64,000 nt of DNA from Puffinus mauretanicus (GCA_023333565.1 JAJKFH010001538.1:2469001-2533000); one strand, 5' to 3'. Positions 27,930 through 41,941 are shown, counted from the first letter of the stretch. A program made the numbers and translations. The notes: generated by a model not told the origin, from the letters alone.

Positions 27930-28870
27930 GACGCGGGATAAAATCTGGCGCGTAGGAGCTGTGCAGGACGGGGCAGGGGCCGGTGGCGAGCGAGGCGCAG
28001 TGCCTGCTGAGGCATGGCCGCCCGGCCCCCTGCTGCCCTCCGCGGGGCCGCACTGAAGTTCAAGAGCCCGCTGGATGCGGCTGGATGTGGAAGGAGGCCA
28101 ACACAAGCACCATGGGGGCAGGAGGAGGGGGAAAGGCCGGCTCAGCTCATCCCGCAGCGGGGCGAGGGGCACGGCTGTCCCCAAGCCGCCTCCTCTGCCA
28201 GCCCTGCGGGGACAGGTGGCTCCTCGGCAAGTGCCGGCCCCCCAGCGAGCACCCGCAGTCCTGCCAGCCCCGCGCATCAGCCAACCCCACAGCAAGAAAC
28301 ACCTCGCTTTTCTGCATTTAACCTCCTCAGGCTTGAAGAAACAGGGCCGCCACGAGGGCAGGCCTGTATATATTCACAGTCTTCCTCCCAACCTGGCCGT
28401 CAGCCATTTTGTCATCCCGCTCAGGGGGTGGCAGCGCAGGCCTGGAGGGGAACGGCGGCCATTTCGCCAGCCTCAGCCCTACAGGCAGCCCTACAAGGCA
28501 GCAGCCATCCCAGCTGGAGTCCATGCAGCAGCAGGCAGCCTGTCCAAGGCAAGGTTAACCACAGAGGCCATCGCCCGGCACGGCGAGACCTGCCTGGAGA
28601 TGGCGGAGTGCTGCTGCCACAGCACAGCTACCGCCAGCACAAGGCTCGCCCAGGCCCAGTCAGGAATCTTCTACTCCATTAAGACACAAACAGTGACTGC
28701 AAAGAGCAAACAGACATTTTTATGCCCCAAACACTCAGTGCCTGAGAAGATGGGCGAGAGCGGGTTAGCAGAGCAGGGGCTGCAGGGGAACAGGACAGCC
28801 CCGGCTCAGAGCCAGCATGGGTCTCAGCATACCGACTGCCTCCCCATTGCCAAGAGGCTTTCAGAATCAG
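27930..28870. promoter_or_regulatory. CpG-rich island, function unknown
   Basis: About 0.9 kb is GC-rich with clustered CpGs, most dense at 27940-28260. Motifs resembling YY1 sites occur (GCCATTTTG near 28402, GGAGATGGCGGAG near 28598). A + frame from 28075 to 28962 is open for 295 codons, but its Pro/Arg/Gln/His-rich product is not recognisable and the overlapping frame (28014-28682) is also open. That is usual for stop-poor GC-rich DNA. It could be a promoter of an unannotated noncoding RNA, a distal element, or an old LTR. Confidence 0.4.
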
Positions 28871-31800
28871 GAACGACAATCGGGTGGAAATTTTGTGCTG
28901 TCCAATACCCTAAAACAAAAGTGTTTACGAAACTTTTCTCTTTTCCTGGGGACGTAAGGTAGCGGCTCCAGGTTTGCTCGCAGCTGCTTGTGGTATCAAA
29001 AGCATATTCATGAGCTTGTACTGAGCTACAGCATAACACCAGCTGAAGAAGAGCATGTACTTCTTTCATTATTACTCCTGAAAAAAGCCAAAAATGTACC
29101 AACCCAGACATTTTGAATTGCTGAAGTGCCACTGACAGGAAGATGGGAGACAAGCGCATGACCAGATTCTGGCGGAGGTTGAAAGGGACCACATCCCAAA
29201 CGCTGTCTGGATACAGGCATGCATTGTTTCAACACAAGGAAGGAAAACTGTTTCATAGCAGATACTTCTATTATAATAGACAAGATGATCTTTACGTAGT
29301 GTCTAGATGGTCAACTCTGTACGTGACCTATCACCTATATTGCCCTGGATGCTCCAGTCTCCTTTCTTTTCACCTCTGTATTTGGTATTTGGGAGTCATC
29401 GTGCTCATATTTTCCTAAAGAATATGGTATCTTGCTACAAAACACACCACCAAGACTGAACAGTTGCTGGCATCCCCAGCAGACCTGCACAGAACATGGA
29501 GGTCTTCGCGCTCCTCTTCAACAAGGATGCAGCACACCAATAGGGGTGGCACACAGTGGTTATGGCTGCTGCTAGAATGACTGTAGCTCCTCTTTGGTAA
29601 ATGGGATGTACACGCCTCAAGGAAAAGCAGCCAAAGCTTTTACAAACCTCTTCTCTATCTTGGCTTACAACACTTCTTCCTAAGAAAACTGCCACAGTGC
29701 ATGGTCACACTCTACACAAGAAACCACCAAACTCCTGCTGGTTTACACCCACTAAGGAAAGACACCATCACAGAGTCCAGAAACAGTTAAACAGGGGCAT
29801 AGCAAAATTGCATAGCTAGTGACATTAACACCTGTGAGCATTTGAGCTCTCTATAGCAGATACATGTTTGAATGTGACAGATGCCAGGTAGAAATGAGAC
29901 TCACTTCTTTAGCAGATTACAAATTGGACTGATAAGAAACAGATACATGCCACTAATCTGAAAACAAAATGGCCTTCTGAAGGGGAGAATTTAACCCAAG
30001 TTTAGCCCTATCTAGCTTCAGTTCACAAATTAGAATTTTATTGCACTTCAAATGCTGTTTCATATGAACAAAAATATATTGTACAGAACCCAGGAAGGTT
30101 CACACTGAATTCAGGAGATGCTGTGCTATTAGAGATGGACAAACCCAACTTCCTTTTGCTTTATAGTGGTGTGCTCCAGTATCAGTATTGAAGAGAGGCT
30201 AAGAAACTTTGTGACTAACTTTGTACAAACAACGTCTAAGCTTCACTTTTCCCATATGTAAAATGAAAGTACTTACATACCTTCACTGCAAAGTACCTAA
30301 AGAGCAGTGGGTGTACCACGTTGGCATGTGGAGAGGATCACATAGTTCATCATAAGAGAAAAAACTGGGATCCAGTTGTTCATTCAGCAATTAAAACTGC
30401 TGCTGAGGAAGAGGTATTTCTCCGTGTCCATTAAGAATTACAGCCTGGATACGGTTTGTATCCTGTATACTATGAGGTATTCATGATCTCCTCCCCCCCC
30501 ATGCACACATTCTTTTTGTGCTTTTATTCAGCGTGCCTCAAACGCTCATAACCTAGATTATTTTTTTTTTTTAAGCAAAAGTTACAGTTAATCAGAGATT
30601 AATAAAGTGGAAAGTTTAATGTGTTTAATGGTCATAAAGAGAAGATCTTGTTAGAGTCTCAACAAGACTAATTAATAGGTAAATGCAACTAATGCTGCTT
30701 TGCTTCAGCTAGACCATCTCAGATATCACAACAAATATCATCTTTAAAGATGCTTCAAATTGTTCCATCCACTTTCTAAATGGTATGTACTGCTCAAGAA
30801 AGTCACTATATAATTATTCTCCTGGCTGTATTTCCATATACTTAGAAGTAGAAAGAAGCCTTTCTGCAATCCTTCTGTTTGAGTGAATCCCTGTGAATCT
30901 CTTTTGTCTGCTTGGATCTCCAGGAAGTAGCGTTGAATCTCCTCAGCAGTGTTTTAATTGGCACTCTGTGAACATGCTGTCATCACTCCCCTTCATTTTC
31001 TAATGTATCTTTCCAAAATCTCAATGCCTACTTCCCTAATTATTTTATTTGGCAACCTGGAAATAAGGGTAATTGCAGTGTTTGCCATTAGCTTGTAAGA
31101 AGGACAGAGGATCAGATCATTTGGAGGAAAGAAAAATCAGACCAGTAACTCCTGGTTATACTCAAATAGGAGTCTCCAGAGGAAATGTGTGGTTGTCTGT
31201 GAAGTATTGCTGGCCACTTGGAGAACAAGTTTCCTTTAGACCAATACTGAACCAATACTCCAGCATGACAACAGAGGCACAGTAACTCTGGATATGCTAT
31301 ATTCCCAAACGAGATGTTGAACAAATGTCTTTACCACATGTGGTCATTAAAGATTTGATGTCGAGATGAAAGGTGTTAACCTTGGAAGCCTGGCCAGACT
31401 CCAACATGGGTAATTACATTCTGCCTCCCTAAGCAGTTCTCTGCAGAGTTTCAGCTGGACATTTCAGATCTTAAACTGTTATGTAGCCTTGCTGTGAGTG
31501 GCTTAAGAAAAGGACTTTGTTTGATCTGTGACAACTCACTGATACTCTGCATCAACGACTCGTATTATGGAGCTGCAAACCTTAGAGCAGTAACAAATCA
31601 CGTCACGGAAAAACTATTCCGGTTGCTGTGCATTGCTGCAGCCCTTTTACAAGTGAGAAGCCCTAGGAATGCAGTGAAACCTACTGTGCAGATAACTGTT
31701 GTGGGATGGACCTTTGGCGGGGGGGGGCAGGAAGAGAGATTGTATTTTCACTCACAGTATCTGCCTTGGAAGAACCTCACAGGTACAGGCTAGGATTGCT

Positions 31801-34800
31801 GTTTTACTGGAATTAATTGTTAAAATTTGTGTCACTCTCTCACAAAAGCAGTCCTGCTAGGATCTGTGAGTTATGGGAAAATTTTGCAGAGTCTTGTAAC
31901 ACATTACCAATGTAAGCATGGCATTTGTAGCCTGGCCACTGGATGCTACCAGCACATTAAATACTGTAGCACCGAGACCTGCTCTGCAAGCAGAGCATTT
32001 ACAACGCCAGACACTCTTCTAAAGGAAGGTTCCCTAGAGGCAGTATCTACGTTGCTGGGCAGATGCTCCCTGCAATACACCCTGCAATCCTCGTCCCTGG
32101 CTACACACCCTCGCCCCACTCAGTCTCTGTTTCAGGAGGAATCTGTATGCACACCCGTCCCCCACATGCACTAGTTTCCTTTGTAAGGAAGCCAGGGCAT
32201 GCCTGGGGATGGGAGCCAAGCAGCATGCTGAGGGGTCCCCAGCTGGTACGATCTGGGACCAGGGCGGTGGGCAGTAATGAACTGCAGCTGCTGATACTGC
32301 AGCCCACATTCAGAGGGCAAGCAGAAAGCAGCACTGAGAATATTTTGCACAGGTTTCCCAAGTGTTGACAAGATTGTGGTTATTACCATCCTCATTATTA
32401 CTATATGCATCTTTTCCTTACAAAAGTGAATCGTATTTTAGCTAAAGATGATGCTATTCCTGTGAGTCCCATACTGAACAACATTGGTTCCATGCAAAAC
32501 CCTGATGCAGAGATTCACTGAAGTCTGTCACACGACTGATTTAAATGCAAGTGACTTCAAGGGCTGCAAACTCAGACACAGCAGAGGAACTTGTTGTAAA
32601 ATGTGTTGACCGTCTTACAAATGTAAGAGTAGAAATAAATCCTTATTTATGTAAAAAATTCTGAGCTTACCTGAAGTTGTATTGATTGCCATGCTATCTT
32701 AGATATATTAATTTCAGAAGACCTTTAATAATACTGTGCAATAACCAGACCCAGTGACGATCTCTTTTCAATGTTAAATTCCTGACACCGCAAAGAACAA
32801 CACGGATCATTTTCAGAAATTTTCCCACTGCTCAACATGCAACTTATCAAATTCCCTTCAAGCGTTCATCACACCCATGCAAATAATTTATTCTTCCCTA
32901 CAGAAGCTTTGTGTTTGATCACAATGACAACTCACTGCTGCTACTCTGTATCAAATACATTATGGAGCTTCAAACCTCAGAGCAATAGCTAAATCACATC
33001 GAGGAAACCTACTGAGGCGAACGTCCATTCCTGCAGTCCGTGCACACACTTACACCTCATGAACTCGGTAAGATTTAGTTATGGCAGCAAGGTCTGCAGA
33101 ACCAAGACCACGCTTTTGAAAAATGAGTTGTTAATCCTGAAAAGGATTAACACATTGGAAGATAAGCAAATACCGAGCTCAAGATTATTGTTACAAGAAA
33201 GGCACTTTGATTATAAACTACATTTTTATCATTTAGGAGTCACCTGTCCTGCAAATACACATGCACTAATTTGTCTATGAAATCCCTGGGAAACCACAAA
33301 CAGGTTTTAGAATCTGCTGATCAGTGTAAATAGCCTGTCAGAACAGCTTTAGCAAATAAAAGAAATGCAAAATACTGAAACGTACCTAGAGGACAGAGTC
33401 TCCTGGCTGAGTAGGACTGCAGGCTGAGACCCAAATAACTGGTAATTTGGGATGGAACGGCTTCTACAAATCAATCAGTGCAGAAAGTCAACATCACACA
33501 AGCTACGCATTTACCAGGCAGCGTTTGACAGCCAGAAACAAGCTACAGCATAGAAGATTTCTATGTATTTTAAGCCTCCATCCCAAACTTACTCCTCATA
33601 CAATTCATCTGCAGGCTGTAATTTACTAAATCCATCTGTTGTTCCTACAGCTTGCTTTCTGGAAATGCTGCATTTCAAGGGTCTGCTTGTTAGAGAAGGT
33701 CAAAGAGTAAAGCAGGCCCTTTCATTTTAAGTGACTTGAAAGAAAAGGAAAGGAAATTTATATTTAGAAATAGCAATGATTAACTAGGGGAAATATATTA
33801 GAGTATTAAAATAAACGACATAGAATAGCTCTTACTTCCAATTAGGCTGACTTTACTTCAAGAAAAATATTTATATACAAATATAAAAAGCTGGGGAATG
33901 CTAACCTATACTAAGATGAAAGCATCTCATAACATAATTCATGTTTAGCCATTAAAATGGGTGATCACATTGTTATGTACTTTTTCTTCTTGTCCTTCTA
34001 AAGTCTCTGCTTCTGTGCCTTCTTCTCTAATCACCAAAACTTTTAGCAACTTCTATTTGTCTGTTACCGAGATGCCTATTGCGACTGCACACCTTCCACA
34101 TCTCCATAGCCTTCAGAAATGCATCATCAGCTACTGCTGCATCATCCCTGGACCCATACACATCACAAGCAGGCAACTAACAGATTCACCACAGAATTAA
34201 GGACACAAACTCCCATAACGCATCAGTCCAAAACTGAGGGTCTCAAGAGCTAAAGTCTGGACTAGGATCCACCAAACCGTACCCCAGACTCCTGACTGTA
34301 TTCAGGGCTTCCGTTATCAGCCCACTCGTTGGACAAGATAAGGAGCACCAAAGCCACTTAAGAAAAACAGAAGAGAGCTGTGGGCGACTCCTGAGCATAC
34401 CCCATGATCAGTAAAGTGCTGGTGGTAAAGTGCAGGGCCACACAAGACAGCGCAAGTCAGCCCAGAAACCCAAAGGTGTGCCTACAGCCCCTGTGGACGT
34501 ACACAAGCTTGTTTTAAACGAGTGAGCTCACGTACCACTGGTGGTTTAGCCGTCAGGAGGAGAGGAGGGAGCCCTGAGACCCCTGCCTAAATACTGAGCA
34601 GCTGATGCTGTAGTTGCCCAGGTGTTAGCTTCCAACTAACTAGTTAAAGGTGCATCACAACTAGTTACAATCATACTTCAGGGCTGTGGTATAGACCATG
34701 GTCACAGCCTTAAAGGGGGCAATAATTGACACCATACCAGTTACTGAGGGAAAACACAATTAATGCAGCTGGACTTTGACCAGGAGACTGGAATCACCAT

Positions 34801-37800
34801 CTGTGTGAGTGCAAAAGTCTCCCAGGACCCTTCCTGGCATAAGCAGTCAGGCTTTTGGTCTAAAAAACATCCTAAGCTCGGGTGTGCTAACGTCATGCAA
34901 AAACGCTGGTTCAGTCCTGACTCAGAAGAACCCTTGTCACCCACTGAGTCACCAAAACCATCCCTTGCAGCATGGGTTTCCTTGGAGTCCCCTTTGTAAG
35001 CCCTGCTTAGGCCTGGCCCTGTTTTGCCTATAAGATTTAACGTGATGGGAGTCAAAAGCCATATGATGCAATGAGCTGCATGGTTTGTTTGTTTTCTTAG
35101 GGGCTCTCCCTCCCTCCCTCTGACTGCAACCCTACCAAAAGGCCTTTGTCTAAGGAGTAGAATAAGGAGCATAACGGAGTGTTTGCATTTACTTACAGAA
35201 GAGCTACTCCAGCAACTCCTCTCAAGCCTCTGAAGTCAGCTCCAGTACAGTTATTTGGCCTAAGTTCATCTAAACTAAATGGGCTGACTTGGTTCAAATA
35301 TATTGCACAACCAAATGATAAAATTGGGAGGGGGGGGAATGACTAGTGATGACACATGTATTTAACACTGCATGTCTCCTCTTTCCAGATTAGGAGGAGC
35401 TGGCAAGCTTCAGTCTGTACACATGCCAACAGCGGATGTCGGCACATATACAACACTTTTCAGAACAACATACTGTTGAAACATGTAGTTCAACTCAAAG
35501 GCACCCCTTCTGTTCAGCTAGCCCAAAACAACTATAAGAATTGTCTTGCTTAATATGGTAGGATTTGTAGCACAGCTTTTAATGCTGCTTTAATCTGGTT
35601 TCTTTATAGCCACTTCAGAAGTGCAGAGAGAGGCAGGAGCAACCATGCTGTACTTTGCACAAGGTCCCCCACATACATTTGAATTAGGGAAGTGATGAAA
35701 CTGTTAGCAAGAGGGAAATGGCAAGGGAGGGTGGCATAAATGATGCAGGGATACAAGCCTCCCTTCCGCATTTACCTTTCCTCACTTATCTTTCATTTTT
35801 CAGTCTGAAGTACAGAGAAGTACGATGCTGACAAGCTCATCCTGGCTTGTTGTCAGTGTGTCTCGAGAAAGCCATCAGTAAAGATCTGAAAGAAATAACA
35901 TCTTCAAAATAAATAAAAATATATTCCAAGTAGGAAATGAAGTGTTCTGCATTCATTAGCAGAAAGCTCTGCCTTGCTGAATTCAGATTTGTAAATATGT
36001 TCGGTTCTTTCCTCCTTTTCAATAATTTTAGTGTGAACATTTGTAAATTCAGCATTCCCCCCTTGTCCCATGTTCTTTTCCCTGCTTCATTTTCCCCCTC
36101 ATCTCGTCAATTATTTTTCTTCTTTCTCACAGCAGATAGCAATCATAAACTAAAAACAATGCAGAAAAAAAACCCTAATAAGTGCAGAGAAAGACACCTT
36201 TTGCCCTGGGTCTGCAGTAGTGCTGAATGTATTAGAAGTGATCAATACGTCCCACATGATATGGGTGGCTTTTAGACATTGGAATCATTTTCCTTTGGCT
36301 TCCGACCTGGCCACCCTATTCCACCACCATTATCCTGACAATTTCCTTTTAGTCTCACTTCCTACCAGCTGTTTCCATTTCTTTCCCCCTTTCTTTCTGC
36401 AGAGCCCCTGCACTGGGAAGGAGGTGATCAGACTGCAGAGACTCGGGGAGGGCTTCCTGCCATGGGACTCAAATGCATGTTCGTGTAAGGCAGGAGGCTG
36501 CCAAAGCCTCCAGCTCTGCTCTGCAGCAGTTTGATGTGCTAATGTGGGGATCACAGAAAGAGCTGCAGCCAAGGTTGTCATAATAATCCTAAACCCTTTT
36601 CACTTTTCCCCAGCAGCACCAGTCCCTGCAGGTACCTCTCGGCAAAGCAGCCTCTACTTTGGGTCTCATTCCTTTCACTGCCCTCTTGAGAATCCAGAGA
36701 CAACAGTTCTCCATTCAGATGTCCCAGGTCACGACAACTAAAACCAATTTCACTGTCTGCCACTCAGTTCAGCAGTTCATTGCCGCCATCCAGCCACATT
36801 GTCAGCAATGATCCTCATTCAGATCTATCTAACCCAGGGTTTTTGAATTATTCTTGTTAGTGCCCTTTTAACAATAGGGCTGTCTTTTAGAAACGGGCTC
36901 ATTCAGACAGAGGCAGGTTGGGGAGTGCCTACGTGTGAAATTATGCTGCCTGATCCGATGGAGCACAGTCACCCGCGGTGGGAGATGTGCAAGAAGGGAA
37001 GAAGCAGTCGGAAGCTGGCTCTGGATAACAACCTCTTAACCAGGCTCAGCTGCAGCCTGGATAGCATGTCTGACCAGAGCCTGAGCTAGAAGAAAAATAT
37101 TTGGATTTCTCCTGTACTTTGTTCCATCCAATGTACAAACAGGAATCCCGGGACAAGCGTACTTTAAGTCTATCGTAGCAAAGGGGCTACTTGGATCGGC
37201 TTGTAAGATTTTGTTAAAATGTAAAGGACACTGTCAGAGAAAAAAGGAACCCAGTACTTTGGTTTGGTAAAAATAAGGCTTTATAGACCCAAAAATCAAG
37301 ATAGTTTTCCCTATGGTTTAGGGAAAAACGGTTGTGGAAGCAATGAGTGTGATTCTGCAAATCCGTCTTCACGGGTCCTTTTAATTTAGAGGAATGACTC
37401 ATCGGAGCAGGGACTACTTGGATGATTGTATGACCACAGGATGCAGCCCTGGAAAAGTGTTTTTGTAAACAAATAAACATGCTCCTTCCTGTTTGAAACT
37501 CAGATCTTTGAGCATTGGGCAAGCGCCTGAGAACCTGACAGTGAAAGTAATAAGAAATATTAAACATGATGCCAGTTGCTTGGTCCAGTTCCAACAGCAA
37601 GAGGTGAACAAAACACACAGTGAAAAATAGATGAGTCTTTTAAAAAGACCTTTAATAATCTGAAGTGTTATTTGTATCAGGAGCAAAGAAAAGACTTGTT
37701 AAGTGAAAATTGCTGGAAGAGACAGTCTTACAACCTGACAAAATCGAATCAGAGGGTATCTTCTAAACAAAGGAAAAACCAAAAACTGCGCTGGGAGATT

Positions 37801-38435
37801 TGACGATGGCTTGTGCCATGTTGTGCCCTACATGCAGGGAGTTATCCAAAGATCAGTCTCCAAAATGGATTTCACACTATGGCTTTTGACATCTGATGAA
37901 GTCTTTTGAGAGAGATTATCCTCTTTTCCTGGAGAAAGCAGGATGCTGGCCCCAGTCGGCAGACTGCAGTGCCTTCACTACTTGCCTCCCAAGGGGGAAG
38001 AAAGGAGTCTCCAGTCCTAACAGCTGGAAACATTTCCGGAAAAGCATGTAGACGTTCGAAAGCAACCTAAATATTGCAATGTCAGGGAGTCAATTTTCTG
38101 TTGGTATTTTAAAAGCAATCTTTTGGCAGCTGCCAGTGAACCCTTTAAGTACGTTTAGATCAATGCATGAAGTCAAATAAACACTTAAAATCATGCAAGA
38201 TTAAGATGGGCAGAGTGAATCAAGAAGGGAAATGCCTGAGCGACTGCTTGACCCTTTTTTCTGTCGCAGACCAACAAAACTGGAGGATGCTCCAAACCAA
38301 CACAAAATCCTGCTGTACCCGGGCGCAGGCGAGCGAAGGAAAGGCAAAGTGGAAAGAAGGGTGCGAGGCTTTGCGCCTGCCTCAGCTGGGTCGAGATGTT
38401 TCAGTTGCAAACGATAGATCTATTTTACCTATTAG
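28871..38435. other. Unassigned sequence, no supported gene
   Basis: Apart from a SINE relic near 30.25 kb, I see short C or G homopolymers (near 30490, 31722 and 35327) and unrecognised open frames up to 143 codons. No splice-consistent coding block was found. Confidence 0.55.
30208..30298 (+). mobile_element. SINE relic, 3' part
   Basis: TTTGTGACTAACTTTGTAC, CTAAGCTTCACTTTTCCCAT, ATGTAAAATGAAAGTACTTA and ACATACCTTCAC follow the GTGACCTTGGGCAA, CTCAGTTTCCCCAT, CTGTAAAATGGG and TACCTCAC series. Confidence 0.6.
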
Positions 38436-38515
38436 AGCTTGTCTAGACTAAGGAAATGTTCCTGCTATGACTATGCTGAGATAATTATACCAGTGTAAAC
38501 CCCTTTGGGCAAAAC
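38436..38515 (+). repeat. Old dispersed repeat with GCTTGTCTAGACTA head
   Basis: AGAGCTTGTCTAGACTAAGG and later ATTATACCAGTGTAAACCCC resemble a bird/reptile repeat beginning GGGCTTGTCTACACT and containing GTTATACCAGT. The copy is partial and the family name uncertain. Confidence 0.45.
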
Positions 38516-39087
38516 AGAGCTTTCAGTGGCCTGATTTACTCTGGTCACTTGCCAGGATTAGTTCAGCTGGTACCAGCCTATCCTCCAGGAGCTCCTGCTC
38601 CCAGCTGGAACCCCGCACAGGAGTTTTCATCCGTCTCATCTGAAACATTTACACTGCCAATCTATCAATCAAGCCATCCTTATGGGACGACCGTGCAAAT
38701 GTTCTTCTCCAAAAGAATGGTAAATATTTAGAAGGTTCCTCTGTTAGTACAGAATTGATTAATTGGCTACGAAAAAGCATGCTGAAATAAATCTGGTTTT
38801 AAATTAAAGCATACTTTGATTTGTGTATGCGTATCAGGGAAACATATTTGCTGCAAATACAATGAAATAGGAAGGCAGATGTAGGATGTTCAACCTGCCA
38901 GGGATAGATGTGTCCCTTACCCACATTAAATTAACCTGTATGAGAGCATAAAATGTGTCCAAAGAGAGTAAAATGGGAGCTACTCTGAACTGGTTCTATT
39001 AAATGAACAAAAACCTGAGAAAACCAAATAAACTAAATGAAATAAATCAAAGTGCTTCACTCTGAAGCCCCTTTTAAAGAACAGAAG

Positions 39088-39152
39088 GTGAAACCCTAGC
39101 CTAAGAGAAGTTATGGCAACATTTACATTGACTTTAAAGGAGAGGCTTCACT
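39088..39152. repeat. Old dispersed palindromic repeat, relic 3 with inverted ends
   Basis: It starts GTGAAACCCTAGCC and ends AGGCTTCAC, which are inverted relative to each other. Inside, GAAGTTATGGC and CATTGACTTTAAAGG form the second nested palindrome. This fits the GTGAAATCCTGGCC..ATTGACTTCAATGG..GGATTTCAC palindrome of sauropsid genomes. Confidence 0.6.
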
Positions 39153-39282
39153 TACTATAATGTGCATGGTGAAGCCACGTAATGCCGCTGTGCGTAGTGC
39201 GGTACAAAAATATATGTGCTGAGTTTCACACACAGCATTCACAGAACATGTTGATAAATGCAGGATGAGGAACAGACGGACT

Positions 39283-39297
39283 GACAGACAGACAGAC
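39283..39297 (+). repeat. (GACA)n microsatellite, short
   Basis: GACAGACAGACAGAC: 3.75 units. Confidence 0.85.
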
Positions 39298-41759
39298 TTG
39301 GTTATAATTTAATCTGGTTTACTGTTATCTGCAGGTGTTACGGTTAAAATGTTCTAAAAAGTTACTCTACACCTTTAATTCTAAACAGCTACTGGAAGGA
39401 CAGTTAGAAACTCTAATAGTGAAACAAACATGCTCCTTTAAAAGTCTTCTTATTAAAAAAAAAAAGGAGGGAAAAAAAAGTATGTCTGAAGCACAAAGAT
39501 GACATCAGAAAAGTTCCTCAATTCACAGATGGCTGCACCTTTCAAAAAAAATTAAAATAGGAACCCTAGATTGATTTAATCACCCATACAAGCGAAAAAA
39601 CGTAATGAAGATACTTAGTGCCAAATTGGTTTCTTGGGACCTTTTCCATGTAAATAATACAAATCAAACCTTGAAGTTCAGTGCAGATATGATCTGACAA
39701 GTAAGCCAGGCTTTTTGTTTTGCTTTGATCCAGCTCCAGAAATATTTTATCCAAGGTAAAGTTGTTTTTAAGTGTTTTCCATTTCAGTTTTTAATTTTGG
39801 ATATTCATCATATAGGAAACTTGCTTATAATGCTTAAAACATCAGTCTGGCTGAACTGACTCACAGCACCAAACATAAAGATTTCCTTATATTTGCTCCT
39901 AAGAGTGAAACGTAAAGAGGTTCCGATGTGACACGGGATCAATTTCAGCTCGCTCTGTTATTTTTAATGGTACAGTGAACGTGGACGACCTGAGTTGAAT
40001 ATTTCCAAACATCAAGTCAAGCCGACTCCAGTATTTTTAGCACTGTTCCACTTCTCATAGGCGTGTTGGTGAATAATACTTTTGAAAATAATAACATAGA
40101 TAGGCCTTTGTTTTCTAAGTGATTCCCCAAATTCCCCACATGCTGCCGTTCCCTCAGGATGCCGTCTGGGAGCAACAGGGCCTTCTCTTGGAAGAAAAAC
40201 CTCCACGTTAGGCTTGTTCTGATTTTTTAGTATTTGACTTTTATACTTCTGTTTGTTAAAAATAAAATTTAAAAAATTTAAAATCTTTTTTGACCCCATT
40301 CGAACACCAGGATGAAGATTCTGCAGTTCAGAAAACTACATATATAAAAAACCCTATCCTTGTTCAAAATTTTCAGTGTTGTGTGCCTAAATACGGGTTT
40401 AGGCACCTTGCTGTAGGCATGCAGTTTTCAAAAATTCAGCTCTTGTGAATGACGTGAAATCCTCTGGATTCTCTTACTTCCACAAATTGGTATGTAGTAT
40501 ATTTAGAATTAACAGGGCCCCTTTTTCTCTTTTCACTCGAATATGTGGTGTAAGGTTAATGAAAATAAGATGGATCTTTTATTTTGGGTCTTAAATATAA
40601 TATTATTAAATGTGCCCACCAGAAATGTAGGATAAAATATTTGCTCTGCTTGAAGATTATGTGATATTTGTATTCTAAGCCTCACCACAGTGGGTTTCTT
40701 TAAATAGAAGCTATACTTTACTCCTAAATTGCTTAAGGCAAAGGAAGCAGAGATGATGTTTTTATGAATGTTTAAATGCAAATGGAACTGAGAGTGAATG
40801 CTATGCTAGCTAACATCAAAGGCTCACCAAAGTCTCTGCATTAATGAGGCTCTTTGTTTCCTGGATCACAGATTACAACAGGTTTCCAACTCATTGCCAA
40901 GGCTTTATCTCCATTTGGGAGGGCTGTAAATCTCAGACGATTTTTTTCACATGCAAAACAAGAGGATCATCTGAAAGAAAAAAAAAAATCTTAAAGTAGC
41001 AAATATTTCATTCAAATGATTATTACTCAAAGTGGCTGCAGCTTATTTTATTTTTGTGATGTTTAAAAGAATGGAAATTTGCAGACAGAGTTTCCTATGG
41101 GGTAGCCCGCTCATTCATTTGGATGGGAGAGCTGAGCAGGAAAAAAGCGAACAGCATCCTTTCCCTCTCCCATCTCCTTTAGCCTGGTGTAAACGGTGCC
41201 CCCTAAATCAGAACAATAATTCTATGTCATGCAAAATCAGCAATTAGCAGAAAGACGGATTTTGCTTCATTTAAATATATTCAGTACTTTTCAAAGTGGC
41301 TCCAACTAGTTCTTCTCCTCCCCAAAAAGTAATGAGATTATATCCCTAGTAATAATACCCTAATTAACAAGAAAAATAGGGACCGAGATTTTTAGCTTCC
41401 TATTCAAGGGCTGAATGTGACAATATGTAGTATATTGGGTCATAAAAAACAATTTACATGGCGTCATTACAGTCTGTAGAAAAGTCTCCAGGACCCAGGG
41501 CTATCTTATGCAATCTTAATTAAGGAAAATAAATATCGGTGTGTTGTTTTAAGCTACCGGAGACATGCACAGGACCTGTCGTATGTGATCAGAAGAGATG
41601 GGGAGTTTCCTTTTCCATGGGAACTGCTTAAAAAAAAACTCCGACGCCGACACAGAAGTGTCTAGTGTCTTCGAAATTGGCTGCGAAGACGTTAATTTCA
41701 TGTTTCCTGACCCTCGGGGCCAGTCAGGAAAACTAATAATTTTCTGCAATCCGACGTCA
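39298..41759. other. AT-rich sequence upstream of the TCF7 CpG island
   Basis: Apart from the palindromic relic at 40.38-40.44 kb it holds A/T homopolymers and no supported gene. Potential proximal enhancer motifs cannot be judged by eye. Confidence 0.5.
40381..40442. repeat. Old dispersed palindromic repeat, relic 4
   Basis: GTGCCTAAATACGGGTTTAG followed by GCACCTTGCTGTAGGCATGC and TTTTCAAAAATTCAGC. The GTGCCTAAA and TTTAGGCAC arms are perfect inverted repeats, as in a known sauropsid repeat with TTTAGGCACC..TTTTGAAAATTTTGGC. Confidence 0.6.
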
Positions 41760-41941
41760 CGTCTGTGCCTCCGAAGGGGCCGGGGGTGAGGGAGCGATGG
41801 CGGGGAGCCGGGCATCGCCCTGTGCCCGGGTGCGCTCTGCGGCCACGCCGTGCGTGGGCATCGGCACCCACGCGTGCCTGTGCACGCCGTGTGCACCCCC
41901 GGCCGTGAACACGCAACTGTTGGGTGCACGCGTGTCTGCGT

